The notes under the pieces are model-generated. The model was given only the letters and a program-made list of their open reading frames with translations. It was not told the origin of the DNA and did no database searches. The position numbers and the translations under genes were made by a program. This document shows positions 33,598 through 45,166 of a stretch of DNA of 64,000 nt, piece by piece. The DNA comes from Vitrella brassicaformis (lineage: Eukaryota > Sar > Vitrellaceae). The stretch covers positions 68,389 through 132,388 of the forward strand of contig CDMY01000290.1 in NCBI GenBank assembly GCA_001179505.1, in the 5' to 3' direction. The number at the start of each line of letters is the position of its first letter. The stretch's first letter is position 1.

Positions 33598-34293
33598 GCC
33601 ACCGATCGGCGAGGCTGATGAGCATTTGTGTGGCAAGCAATCGGTGTCCATCGCACTCTACCGGCGTCTATCGCAGTCTATCTGTCAGCGAGACGCGATA
33701 GACGAGACATATAATGTATCGCATCTGTCCACACATGCGTTTTTCCGGCCATATGCGAGACATACCCGCACTTTTTTCATCTTTTTTGCTATCGCACACG
33801 GTCGTTCGGATGCAAGCATCACTCGTTCCTAGAGAGGAAATGGTGGGACGGCCATGGCCTGCTGATGATGTTGATGTGAGTCAGTCAGTCAGTCAATGGG
33901 AGAGACTGCCCTTGGTGTGTGCGTGTGTGTCTTTTGGGCCATGCCATGCCATGCCATGCCATGCTATGAGACATTTGCATAGCATGGCATGGCATGGTCA
34001 TCACGCCTGTATGGTCGGTCATTGTGAGACGACGGATGGTCGGTTTGGTGTGCATAGAGAAGGGAGGATGGCGTACGAACGACCTTGACAGCATATATAG
34101 CATCCATGGGACGGGTCACCAAGCTACACACTTCCTTCCCCACAATGCCCCTCTTATCGACCCACCATCAATGCCTCTCCAATCCCCCTGTCCTGTCTGT
34201 CAGTCTGTTGGTCGAGCTACCGCCTCTTGGCCATCAATAGATAGCTAATTAACCTGCAGGTAATGAAAACACACGTGACAAGATGTCTTTTAC
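33598..34293. other. 3' flank of locus A, partly duplicated after locus B; no gene
   Basis: 33738-33942 matches 42920-43152 (GCCATATGCGAGACATACCC, ACACGGTCGTTCGGATGCAA, CTGATGATGTTGATGTGAGT). The B copy has about 35 extra bases after CTAGAGAGG. The rest is simple sequence and a 20-bp inverted repeat listed separately. Confidence 0.8.
33949..33997. repeat. Perfect 20-bp inverted repeat with 9-nt loop
   Basis: CCATGCCATGCCATGCTATG (33949-33968), loop AGACATTTG, then CATAGCATGGCATGGCATGG (33978-33997). The arms pair over all 20 bases. The structure lies just beyond the part of the locus A flank shared with locus B and has no counterpart there. Confidence 0.95.
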
Positions 34294-35741
34294 TCATGTC
34301 CCACCTCGCCCCACATCATCGCCCCCGTGGCCATCTCCCCCGTTGTCCTGGTTGGGGTCCTCACCGTCGAATATGATGGGCGCGATGGGGCCCAGGACGG
34401 GGCGCGCCAGGGCGGTGGTGAGCGGGAAGCGGTGCTTGAAGGGCGCACTCTCAGCCACACCAGGTGCAGGCGTCTCGCTCGTCTTGACGGACACCAACAC
34501 TGCAGACACACACCTCTGTTTTCTCACGTCATGTGTCCCGTCTTCTCTGTCTGGTTTGGAAAGGCCCTCTTCTCATTATGTACCATATTCGTCATCAACG
34601 GTATCGCAAAGTTGTAGCCATGCGATGAATGGCTGGTCGTAGGCCGTCAGCAGCAGCTGCACGTGGTACATATCGGGTGCCTGGTATGCCGTCACTGCCG
34701 TGGTGCCAGCGACCGGCTGATGGGGCGGCCGATCGATGAGGCCAGCCAACACACCACCACGAGCATCGCTGCAACACACCAACATATGAGTGTACCCATG
34801 CATGAATCGGTGTGTCCCTCGTGTCATGCTGACCGGCGGACGCTTCTCCCGACGTCCTTGACCTGTTTGTACGGCAGCAGGGTGTTGATGATGAACCCCG
34901 AGAAAGACGCATTGGTCCAGGGACCATCAGCCGCCGACCAGCCATCGCCACTCAGTCCGATGCGATGACTGACGGGGGGGTTGTGGGGCAGGGCGTTCTG
35001 CTGGATGGGGTTGTTGGCGGGGAGGGGAGGGGTGAGGTCTATCGCATACGCGGCGTCGTCTTCAACGGCACGCAGCCCGCCGCCAGGCTGACCGAACAGC
35101 TCGACTGTGCCGTTCTTGGCGCCCACGTGGCGGCCGACCATCTTCCACTGAGCTATCACACGGGGCTGAGCCATATACGCCTACACGACACAAGGCATAC
35201 ACACACAGAGATGAGTGCCGCCCACCATCCAATCCACGCCATCTGTCTGTTCTGTGTACCTGTTTGCTTTGGTGCTTCTCGAGGTCTTGCTGTGTGATGT
35301 TGACGGGCAGCTCACAGTAGGTGAGCTGACGCGCCAGCCGCAGTGCGTCGGCCACCTCGTCCCAACTCTGATCCTCAACCAAGTACATGGCCTATGTTGA
35401 CACAGTGGAGCATGCCACCCATCCCCCAGGCCATCTGTCTTCCTTCTGTGTACCTGCAGCAGCAGCTGGTCCTCCAGTTGTGCGTCATCGAACGTCAGCA
35501 CAGTGTCCAGCGGCGTCCCGTCGGCAAGTGTCGTGTCGTGCAGGGCGCGGGCGAGCCGTCGGCGCAGCACGTCGGTCTCAAAGTCGACCTGCGATAGGAA
35601 GAGGGCGGTGGATCTGAGGACGCCCAAGTCCTTGAGCTTGTGCAGCCTGTCCCGCTCTTCTCGATGGATGAAGTCCGGCTGCTGGCCGCGGATCGATGGC
35701 CAGTGCTCGTCGTTGCTTCTTCTGCTCACATTACCACCCAT
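34294..35741 (-). CDS. Unrecognised 385-residue protein between loci A and B
   Basis: Five exons (35741-35454, 35391-35260, 35180-34834, 34768-34584, 34499-34294) sum exactly to 385 residues. The start MGGNVSRRSNDEHW could be myristoylated (G2, N3, S6), suggesting membrane association (weak inference). The N-terminal part is helical: LKDLGVLRSTALFLSQVDFE, SWDEVADALRLARQLTYCEL, NITQQDLEKHQSKQAYMAQP. The C-terminal half looks beta-rich: RIGLSGDGWSAADGPWTNAS, TAYQAPDMYHVQLLLTAYDQ, FIAWLQLCDTVDDEYGTVLV, and ends Gly/Asp-rich. No family recognised. It lies between the two duplicated AP2 loci in the opposite orientation and shows no similarity to them. The CAGCGGTTTCAGGCAGCACC element lies 37 bp upstream. 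Confidence 0.82.
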
Positions 35742-35777
35742 TTCCTTCTCAACTCAATCTCGGCTTGACGGGCCTAG

Positions 35778-35797
35778 GGTGCTGCCTGAAACCGCTG
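35778..35797 (-). promoter_or_regulatory. CAGCGGTTTCAGGCAGCACC element
   Basis: On the minus strand this 20-mer differs at one base from the copies at 22555 and 49365 and continues CTAGG as at 22555. It is 37 bp before the ATG of the 34294-35741 gene, oriented with it. Position and orientation suggest a 5'-UTR or initiator-type element. Confidence 0.55.
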
Positions 35798-35995
35798 CCC
35801 GCTAGCTCGCGTTGTGAATCTCTCAGGAATACGGACGTGTCCGAGTGGAATTGTGACTACCATGTCAGCGGCTTGCCTTCCTTCAGCCGAGATCTGGCGA
35901 TTTTGCTGTCCGGTGCTGCACCTGGGTCACCGTCCAACGCCGCATCTGCGTCATCGCACGTCATCTGTGCGTTTGACAGCCGCCAGGGAGAGCCC

Positions 35996-36013
35996 ATGAG
36001 CAAGCCGACGTGA
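35996..36013 (+). promoter_or_regulatory. Short upstream ORF (MSKPT) before locus B
   Basis: Identical to the uORF before locus A and again ending 20 bp before the main ATG. Confidence 0.55.
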
Positions 36014-36033
36014 CGGCAGCAGCGGAAGCGACA

Positions 36034-39000
36034 ATGGCGAGTGAGCAGATCCATCCCCCTGGCGCCTCACCATCAGCAGCCGAGGAGGGCTCTCGGGCTC
36101 CAGCTATGCAGGCGGGCGAGGCGGCCGCACCATCAACAGAGGCGCATCAGGGCGGCCATTCATCTGTTCCTGCTCAACTGGCTCATTCGGGCCCTCAGTG
36201 TCGTGCATCAGCCAGTGGTGCAGCGGTGATCCAAACCGATCTCGGAGCAGGTGACATGGCAGCAGCACTGGCGGCCTTGTCGACTACTGGTCCATCTGCA
36301 TTGGCCGCCGTCGTCAGCCCCAACCCCATCCCTGCACACCCACAGCCACAGTGGCAGCAGGGTGATCAGACCCCTCCTGCCGGCCATGATCAGACCCCTC
36401 CTGCCGGCCATGACCTGCTGCTCAACCGCGGTGGCAAGCGGCAGAGGACCGGTCGGGGCCGCGGCCGGCGGTCGGCGGGAGAGGTAGAGGGTCAGGAAGA
36501 GTACACGCCCGAGAACGACTTGGCTGCGGCGCGGCATGAGGCGAGGGGTCATGCTGGTAGTCGTGGCGGTGCTGCGGAGGACCACCAGGCCCTCAATCCA
36601 GCCACCCACATGTCGCCCAAGGAGGAGAGCAAACACGTGAGTCAGAGAGAGGGAGAGAGAGACCACCTACATACACACACAACAACCCAATCCCGAGCAC
36701 CCCGTGTGTGTGTAGATCACCGAGTGTTTGAAGGAGTATCTGCCCAAGAAGCCCAGCGGCAGGCCGGCACCCCTGGGCCTGCAGATGGTGCACAACAAGG
36801 GCGTCCGCGCCCAGCTCAACCACCCAGGCGTCGGCAAGATCCGGGGACCCACTCGCAACTTCGAGCAGTTCCAGTCAGTCCGATCCGCCTTCAAGGCCGC
36901 CTGCGAAGACCGCGAACAGGTAAGCATAAACATACACACGCACACATCCCCCCATTTCCCACGCCAATGTGATTTTCTGGTGGCTGTGTGTGTGCATCCA
37001 TCAGCTTGTGCGTGACATCTGGGGTCCGAAGGGCAAGGCCCACCAGTTCCAGTTGCTGCCCGGCTGGGAGACTGTCGTCGATGACTCACACCAACCCGCC
37101 ACCATCGAAAGCGACCGGGCCAAGCCGGTGCCTCAGCATGGGCCACCGCAGATCACGACAGGCGCCGCCGCCCCACAGACTCACCACCCAGACCCACCAG
37201 CACCGGGACCACCACACGGCAGCACACTGTCACGCGAGGGGACTCCGCCACCTGCCGGCAACAGGCAGCAGACGTCGAGCCGCCAACCGGAGCTTCTTCT
37301 GGGAGCGCTGCGCAAGAAGCGGAACAAGCACCAGCCCGAGTACGAGGGTTTTGAGTTCAGTGTGGCCGACGAGGGCGACGGAAAACGGTTTATGGTGACG
37401 GCCTGGCGGGGGGAGGGGGGAGGGACCGACCGGCCGCCGGTGTGCGTGCGGGCTGACGTCACTCGTGACCACATAGGGAGGGGGTGGGACATGAGCATGC
37501 TGAGCGACCTGCTGATGGCCGTCCACAACGGCACGGCAGACAGTGACGATCGCTTTGAGAGTGTGTCTGATGTCATCGATGGCCTCGAGCGGACCGTCAC
37601 ACAGTGGAAACAACCTGCTGCAGGTAAGAGACTGGAGAGGGGAAACAAGGGAGGCTGGGGGACTTTGATGCACATCATTGTGTGCGTGCTGCTGTCTTTT
37701 CGTATGTGCAGGGTTGATTGGCGTCCCTCCCCCTGTCAATGATTCACCGCCCGCCGGTGCCCCCGGTCCCTCGTCCATGACCCTCGCTGCTCCTGCTGCT
37801 GGTGGCGGTGGGTCAGCCGACCCACCTCACGATGAGCGACCCGACGACAAAGGTAGGTACCTGCAGGTGACAACCATATCAGCCGAATCGTCGATCGACA
37901 CACATTCATTCATCGTGTCCGCCCTGCGTTGCCTTCTCAGGTCTCATATCAGCCAGGAAGCCCGCCAACCAACGTGGTGGCCGCAGGCCCCGCTCCTCTG
38001 CGAGGGCGGGGGAGGAAGTGCAGCAGGGAGGCCACGGGCGTGACGAGTCCGTCGACCGCAGCCCGTCGCTGAGGCATCGCCACACACACCCTCTCGGCAG
38101 CTGCGCCCCAGCCCACGAGGAAGCACCGATGCCCGACGCCAGCGAGGGCAGCTACCAGTCAGACGTCCGTGGCGTCTTCTGGGCGAAAAAGGACAAAGCG
38201 TGGAGGGCGACTTGGTGCGAGAGGGGGGACGCCAAGAACAAGCATTTCTACGTCAAGGAGCACGGCTTCGACAAAGCAAAGGTACTAAAGACAAGAAGCA
38301 CGGCGACAAAGCTAAGGGGCAAGAGACAAGAAAGAGCACAGCCCGCACACGTGATGGTGATGCTCCTGGCTTCCTTCAGGCTTTGGCCGAGCAGCATCGT
38401 CGTGAGATGGAGCGCAGCGGCCGGGCAGCAGTCAAACAGACATGCAAGCATCAGAGCGGCGTGCGGGGCGTCAACTTCGACGAGAGAAACAAGCGCTGGG
38501 TGGCCATTTGGCAGGTGGGGGGCAGGAGGAAGAGCAAGTGCTTCCCCGTCAAGCAGCTTGGCTACGAGGAGGCCAAACACGCCGCCATCAACTACCTCCG
38601 GGCCATCTTGGAGAGGCAGTCCAACACGCCCGAGCGAGCGGCGGTGCTGGATGGCGACCCGGCTGACGCGAGAAGTGCCGACGATGGCGACGATTCTCTG
38701 CCCGTCAAACAGCGACGGGCGCCTCAGCTGCGTCAGGGTGGTCTGAGGGGCGCTGCTCCTGTGGATCCCATTGCTCGCCCTGACACCAAGCGCCAGGACC
38801 GAAGAGACGGCCGACCCAACCGCAAGCCCTCGCCTGACATCGAGAGCCACGGTGGGCTGCGGGAGGGCCCCCCTGGTCATCTGCAGGAACATCGCACGGC
38901 CACTCATGTGACGCCACTCCAGCGGCAGCGGCATCATAAGTCAAAAGCCGACACCCCGGGAGATGAGAGCCTTTCCCGCAGTCCCCCCAATGATGATGGT

Positions 39001-42000
39001 GCGATTCACTCGCCGTGCCGCCACGGGCCCCCCAGCTGCGGGCCAGGTGTGGGTGTGATGGAGGGCGGCGACCTGGCCGCTGCCCTCGTCGAGGTCCTCA
39101 GCAGCGACGGGTAGGGAAAGACAAGGGAAGACAAGAAAGGGCCAGATTTGTCACGTGTGTGCATGTGTGTGTGGGATGGTTTCTTTCGCGCAGGTCATGC
39201 GAGCTGTGTTGGCAGGACGGCAGCTTCCGTGTCCGTCTGCCGTCCTCCGAGGGGGAAGATGGCGAGGACCGCATTCTCGATGTCCCGGTGGTCGACCTCA
39301 GCTCCCGTTCGGCCGTCATCGCTGCTTTTCGCCGCGCTGTCGAGGAGCTCAACCGTCTGAGCACTGTCAGTACGGGAGAGGCCGCTGCACCCCTGGACAT
39401 CAGCTGGCTCGATGACATCAGCCCCCACGGCCCCATTCGTCCTCGGACGCGCCACCGCAGCAGCAGAGCCAGGCCCAAGCCCATGCCGCCCCCGTCTCTA
39501 TCTGAGTGCCCCAGTGGCCATCCACTCGACAACAATGACCTCATGCCGCCCCACATTCAGCCTCGCCGCTGCCACAGAGGCAGGTCGTCATCTCGTGTCA
39601 GTGAGAGGCTGAGAACGGACTCGTCCAGCTCCGAGAACGAGCTGCTCATCAACCGGCCAGCAGCCAAGCGCCATCGTGAGGACTCGGGCGGCGAGAGGGA
39701 GCGCTGTGTGTCGGCGAAGCTGAGTGAGGCGGGCGGCAATTCTCTGGCGGCCAGCCTGGTGGAGCAGGCAAAGCCTCAGCTGGCGGACCTAAACCGAGAC
39801 GATGCCGACGGGCAGCAATGGAATGCATCGAGACCAGAGGGGTCGATTCGTGATCAGTCATCCGACCACAGCCCCCCTCGAAAGCACCGCCGCGCTCTCG
39901 CCAGCAGAAGCCCATCCACTATCGGAGCGGCGGAACACCGGAGCGGCGTCAAGAGCGTCAGATACGACAAGAGATACAACTCATGGGTGGCCCGCTGGAA
40001 GGAGGGGGGCAGGAGGAAGAGCAAGTCCTTCTCCGTCAAGTAGCTTGGGTTCGAGGAGGCCAAAAAGGCCGCCATCGCACACAGACGGAAGATGGAGCGA
40101 TTGCACACGTCAGAGGGAGGGGCCAAGAGGCATGGCGACCCGGCTGACTCGAGAGGTGCCGACGATGGCGACGATCCTCTGCCCGTCAGACAGCGACGGG
40201 CGCCTCAGCTGCGTGACGGTGGTGTGGGGGGGCGTGTGCCTCTGCACCCTACGGCTCGCCGTGACACCAACCGACCGCGGCCCCGCAGAGACGGCCGATT
40301 TGACCGCAATCCCACGCCGGCCCCCAGTTGGCTGCGGGAGGGCCCCCCTGGTGGGCTGCAGGAGCATTGCACGGCCACTCGTGTGTCGCCGGTGCAGAGG
40401 GGGCATCTGATTCTCCACTTCTACCAGCAGCTGGAGGCACTCGGCCGAGCCCATCCCGATACGCCTCTGTGTCTACGGTTCAGGAGTGGGTGTGCCCTGA
40501 CCCAGCTGGCCGTCGAGGTGGTCCTGCCCGGCACCCCAGTGCAGTCGGTGCCCCTCTCAGCGGCCACCAGGGAGGCCATGGGGGCGGCCATCGATGCCGC
40601 TTGGGCATGCCGCCAGCAGGAGATGGACATTGACGGCACTGAGGACCAGCAGCCCATGACACACGCCCAGCGGATTGTCCTCTGTCGCCTGTACAGTCAA
40701 GTGGGTCACAACATTGGGGCGATGCTGGCGGCCGTCCCTTCTCTGAGCTTTGCGTCCGTCGACTCATTTGTGCGCCGTGAGCTGCCGGCCATGGTTGGGC
40801 GGCGTGACGGCGAGGACATCAAGGAGGCCGCCAGTCGATTCATCAGACAGCTTCAGAAGACCAATCAGCAGAACACCAGGCTGGGCTACGAGGCTGCTAT
40901 GGCTGCCGCCACCCCTCACAAACGGGCCGTGATGGAGCAGAAACCATGTGAGCATCAGAGCGGCGTGCGGGGCGTGTATTTCGACAAGGCACACAACGCA
41001 TGGATTGCCAACTGGTCGGAGGGCGGCACGAAGAAGACCAAGGACTTCTCCGTCAAAGAGCTCGGCTACGAGCCTGCCAAACAGGCCGCGATCGCGCACC
41101 GCCGTGCGATGGAGGAGAGGCACTCGACCCTCTTCGGCAGCGACAGGCAAGAGGGCGGCCAGTGTGATAAGTCTGTCAATCGCAGTCCGTCTCTGAAACA
41201 CCGCTGCAGAGACCCATCCGCCAGCAGCAGCGCATCCGCCGTCGAGAGGCGACAGAGACCCAAGGGCAGCAAGACAGCCGAGGCCACCAAGGGCAAGACG
41301 GCCGCCATCCGCAGACGTGCCGAGCATCAGTCAAAGGTCGTGGGCGTCTCCTGGGATGGGAAATTCCGGGCGTGGACGGCGTCATGGTATCCGAAGGACG
41401 GCACCAGGCAGAAGAAAAAGCACTTCAAAGTCGGAGAGCACGGCTTCGACAAAGCAAAGGTATGCAAGACCTACATGGCCTGAAGCAAAGGTGCTTATGG
41501 ACCAGTCGTTTTCCTTCTCTCTCTCTCTCTCTCTCTCTCTCTTCGCCTCAGGCGTTGGCTGAGCAGCATCGTCTCGAGATGGAGCGCACCGGCCAGGCAG
41601 TGGACAGGGGGCGAGTCAAGCGCCAGAAGGGCCACCGGCTGGCATCAGCCATATTCGAGCGGCTCAAGGCGGCAGATGACGAGCAGCTGCCGAGTGGCAA
41701 TGAGCCGCTCGATATCGACGTGACGCCGCAGCGCATGAGTCGAGACGCGGCCGATGTGGTCCCGCAGACGCAGTCCCCCTCGCCAGCCAATGGCCCGCAC
41801 ACACCTGATGTGACGCCCGATGCACGAGATCCGGCCGCTGCCCGTCGCATGGTGGATGGGGCGACGCACGGAGGACGGGATGCTGGGCATGGCGACGGCA
41901 ATGGCGAGAGGGAGAGCGGGATGATTCCGTTCGATGAGCTGACGAAGGTTCAGCTGGTGGAGCTGCTCAAGGCCCACCCATCACCCGACATGCGACAGGT

Positions 42001-42539
42001 TGCCGAGAACATCATGGTCAGCACACCACACTCATTTGTGAAGGCAGACGTCATAAATGTATGTGGCCAACTGTGTGTGTGTGCGTGTGTGTGTTTCAGT
42101 TGGTTGAGAAGTACGCGCCTCAGCAGCTGTTCACTGGTGGCGGCCACACTTTATCTGAGCCCTCGCACGCCCCGCCGCCCCCCGCCCCCAACACCGCCAA
42201 AGACCACGACTACAGCCCCCCCATCAACACTGACAAGCCCACCACCAAGGTCAGTGTGTGCCCAGTCACACAGGCGACAGCCAACGGTGCCCTTTGTGAT
42301 GGCATTGATTGCAGGTGACGCTGCGGCTGCACACGGGGGAGCAGGTGAAGCTGACCTTCAACAGCGCCATGGCCGTCAAGGAGCTGTACGCGGCGGCCTC
42401 CAAGGCGAGCAACATCGGTGTGGCCAGCTTCCGGCTCTTCTCGTCGGCGGCTTTCCCTCCCAAGCCGCTGGACGACCAGGCGCAGTCGCTTGAGGAGGCG
42501 GGGGTGATGGAGTGCCTCGTCACGCAGAAGCTCACATGA
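36034..42539 (+). CDS. Locus B: multi-AP2 protein with C-terminal p47-like UBX domain; one internal TAG
   Basis: Ten exons (36034-36636, 36716-36919, 37005-37623, 37712-37852, 37941-38281, 38380-39110, 39194-41459, 41552-42058, 42100-42249, 42315-42539) sum to 1928 codons. In order: basic N-terminal region; the CLKEYLPKKP...FVRDIWGPKG-type module (202-300); the module PEYEGFEFSVADEGDGKRFM (about 375-470); AP2 pair (593-636, 659-712); exon-start module SCELCWQDGSFRVRLP (880-955); AP2 (1129-1180); conserved helical module (1274-1435); AP2 (1466-1517); AP2 (1590-1635) followed by an AP2 remnant; then MIPFDELTKVQLVELLKAHP; and a UBX domain VTLRLHTGEQVKLTFNSAMA...SFRLFSSAAFPPKPLDD (1855-1928). Codon 1163 (40041-40043) is TAG where paralogues have CAG, inside an AP2. 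Either readthrough, a pseudogene, or an error. AP2 domains imply DNA binding; UBX implies CDC48/p97 binding (family knowledge). Confidence 0.72.
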
Positions 42540-42919
42540 ATGAATGACAGACAGACGGGGAGATGATTCATTCGTGCAGGCGAGGGAGGTGAGGCTGCTG
42601 TTTTGTGTGTCTGAGGTTTGAGAGGGGATGCATGGAGTAAGGTGTGTGTGTCGGTTGACTGACGATGGGGCCTCATAACATAACATACGCACTGACTGAG
42701 GTGTGTCGATGGAGCTGGGTGCGGTGCGGTGCGGTGCGGTGCGTTGCGTTGCGTTGCCTTTATGTATGTGCTTACTCGTGGTGTCGGCTGGCCTGGCCGG
42801 GATCTTGGATCGGTCTGTCGGTGTGGTGCCTTACCTGAATGCCTTTTTGAAGTAAAGACCATTGATAGATACCAGGTTGGTGATGCTTTGGATTGCATGC
42901 ATTCGTCAGTGCCTCACAT

Positions 42920-43152
42920 TCGTTTTTCTGGCCATATGCGAGACATACCCGCACTTTTTTCATCTTTTTAGCTATCGCACACGGTCGTTCGGATGCAAGC
43001 ATCACTCGTTCCTAGAGAGGTCTTGTCTGCATCGTCGAGTCGATGTGTCGTGTTTTGAGTGGTGGGACGGCCATCGCATGCTGATGATGTTGATGTGAGT
43101 CAGTAAGTCAATGGTACAGTAGAGACTGCCCTTGGTGTGTGTGTGTCTTTTG
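42920..43152 (+). repeat. Duplicated 3' flank, locus B copy
   Basis: Matches 33738-33942 after locus A over about 200 bp. The unrelated last exons of A (33012-33597) and B (42100-42539) therefore sit between homologous sequences on both sides. Confidence 0.85.
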
Positions 43153-43669
43153 GCGTCCTTGTGTGGCTGTTCGTTTATCGGTGTACGTACCATCGAGCAG
43201 CTGGCCATGGGCGCCAACGACCTAGGTCCCTGTGTGTGATGACTTCCCTTTGTTTTTTCTCCTCTTTTTTGGCCGTGTGGCGGTGCATACGATACGGCTT
43301 TACTCACGGCTGAGTTGACCGGTTCGGCACGGGGTGGGGTATCTATGTTTCTGTTCGTTTTGTCTTGACAGACACATGTCGGGATTGAAGCAGTGAGTGG
43401 CACATGGCATGGACATACAAACTGATAGACAGACAGACAGACAGGAGACAAGAAGATGTGATGCGGTGGATTCGCGCACACGCTGCCGGAACGCCGTGTG
43501 ATGGAGCGAGTGATAATATGGATACTAACGGCCATGTGGTGGGTGTGCGGCCGCGTGGCTGTGTGCATGAGACGGTTGACTCATGGCATGGACGCCCATG
43601 GCTGGTGGGGATGCTGTCTGCAATGAAATGCCCGCTTCAATCAAACAAACAAGTCTCACCAACACGTAA

Positions 43670-43711
43670 CACGCAACACGCAACACGCAACACGCAACAC
43701 GCAACACGCAA
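43670..43711 (+). repeat. (ACACGCA)n minisatellite, about six units
   Basis: Six heptamer-like CGCAACA units in direct tandem, preceded by AACACGTA; telomere-unlike, intergenic. Confidence 0.9.
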
Positions 43712-44335
43712 GAGGGCAGAAGCAGGCCGGCCGATAGGCACATATGTACAGTATGTCTATTCGCCCGGCATTCGTGTCTCCGCCAGCCAATGCAAATGGA
43801 CCGATGAGATCAGTCGCACACACATACGGCACGGCCTCAGCACCAGCACCAACACCAAGACAGAGATGAGTGCAGGGCAGGTATGGCGGCAGGGAGTGAA
43901 GGGGCGCAGAGAAGACAGTCAGGCAGACCGCACCGCACCGCACACCCACGCCGACGACCACAACTCCCTCCCCGAAAAGTCACTAGAGAAAACACAACAC
44001 ACCCCATGCAATTCTGGCTGGACTGGACGGAGGTGCCCAAGTTGGGCCGCAACCGTCAAATCCAGTGAATAATGAGACCCACTACACTGGCCAGCCACGG
44101 CAATCACTCGACAGACAGAACCGCCGATATATGCCGTCACGGTTGGCTGCAGTGCACAAGGCGAGTCAAGTCGTCTTCAAACACACACATACACCACTCA
44201 CACCCACAACCGACACACAGCGTCATGAAAGGGACAGAATCGACCCACACAGATCGAGACCTCACGCACACATCGCATCGCATTCGGACCTAGGAAAATA
44301 ACTAAAGATGACTGCGCTCTCGACAGCCCGATGAG

Positions 44336-44926
44336 TTAGTAGTCAGAATTGTATTGAGAGGCAGCACTGGACACCATGGCGACTTGGATGATAACAATGA
44401 TGAGCACCAGGATGAGCGTGACGCTGGCCGAGATGAGGCAGCGCCAGGCCCACTTGCGCCTCTCCGACCCCTCCGGGGCGTCCATGTTGAAGCAGAAGGC
44501 AATGCACCCGACGATGGGGAAGAATATCGACAGAATGCACGACACCTGACATCAACATACCACACACACGGGGAGGGCAACGTATGGGCGACTGACTGAC
44601 TGACTGGCTGTTTCTCCCTGCCTGCCTGCTCGTCCAGATAAGTCACCCACCTGTGCGCAGCCGAGCATACACGCCTCATCGTCGTATCGGCGATCCACCA
44701 CCACTGCCTGCGGGACGTGAATGACGTGTGCACCACCCCCATACTGTGCCGGAATAGCCTGTGGCTGGACGTACTGCGGCTGCTGAACGTACTGCGGCTG
44801 ATCACCGCCCTCCGGCTTCCCAGCTGTGTTTGTCGCTTCCAGCGGCTGGCCGACAACAACCGGCTGCACTTCGTATGCCGGTGCAGTGGCGGGGACTACG
44901 TTCATGGTGTGGTCGCTTTGGGTCAT
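44336..44926 (-). CDS. Small two-TM membrane protein with Gln/Pro/Tyr-rich N-terminus
   Basis: Two exons (44926-44651, 44545-44336) give 161 residues. The N-terminal 80 residues are polar and rich in Pro, Gln, Val and Tyr with PQYVQQPQYVQPQ repeats, likely cytosolic. A short Cys-bearing segment (EACMLGCAQVSC) runs into two hydrophobic helices, ILSIFFPIVGCIAFCF and SASVTLILVLIIVIIQVAMV, separated by the basic loop ERRKWAWR. The protein ends SQYNSDY. The layout resembles small proline-rich tetraspan-like or LITAF-like membrane adaptors, but the metal-binding motifs of LITAF are absent, so no family is claimed. Confidence 0.82.
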
Positions 44927-45166
44927 GACGTGGCGGACGAAGATCTGGTTGATTTGGCGGAGGTTTCGCTGAAGGAAGTACCGTGAGGAAGGAGGTATCA
45001 GCACCGACCGAAGAAGGGAGGGGAGGGGAGATGAGAGAGGGAGGGAGGGACAAGACGGGGAGGGAGGGAGAGGGGAAATGGAGGGGAAGGGTTTGATGGT
45101 CTGGGTTTCTGGTTTCAAACCCTTTCGGATTTCAAACCCTGCAGCTCCAGCGTCCTGGTGCGGATA
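44927..45166. promoter_or_regulatory. Divergent upstream region with TTTCAAACCCT repeat
   Basis: 240 bp between start codons at 44926 (-) and 45167 (+). TTTCAAACCCT occurs twice (45112-45122 and 45131-45141), within a purine-rich GGGAGGGAGG tract on the left. Regulatory role is inferred from position. Confidence 0.4.

Larger units (their letters stand above)
42540..44335. other. Intergenic, 1.8 kb, no gene seen
   Basis: Contains GGTGC repeats (42721-42745), the duplicated flank 42920-43152, an ACACGCA satellite (43670-43711) and CA/TG tracts. Open frames are short and low complexity. Confidence 0.7.

Noticed and set aside
28693-43152. AP2 domains as part of an integrase or homing endonuclease mobile element
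   Set aside because: No tyrosine-recombinase, HNH or LAGLIDADG motif and no terminal repeats were seen; modules are split by ordinary spliceosomal introns.
44336-44926. LITAF-domain protein
   Set aside because: The two hydrophobic helices and Pro/Gln N-terminus fit, but the paired CxxC zinc motifs that define LITAF are missing.
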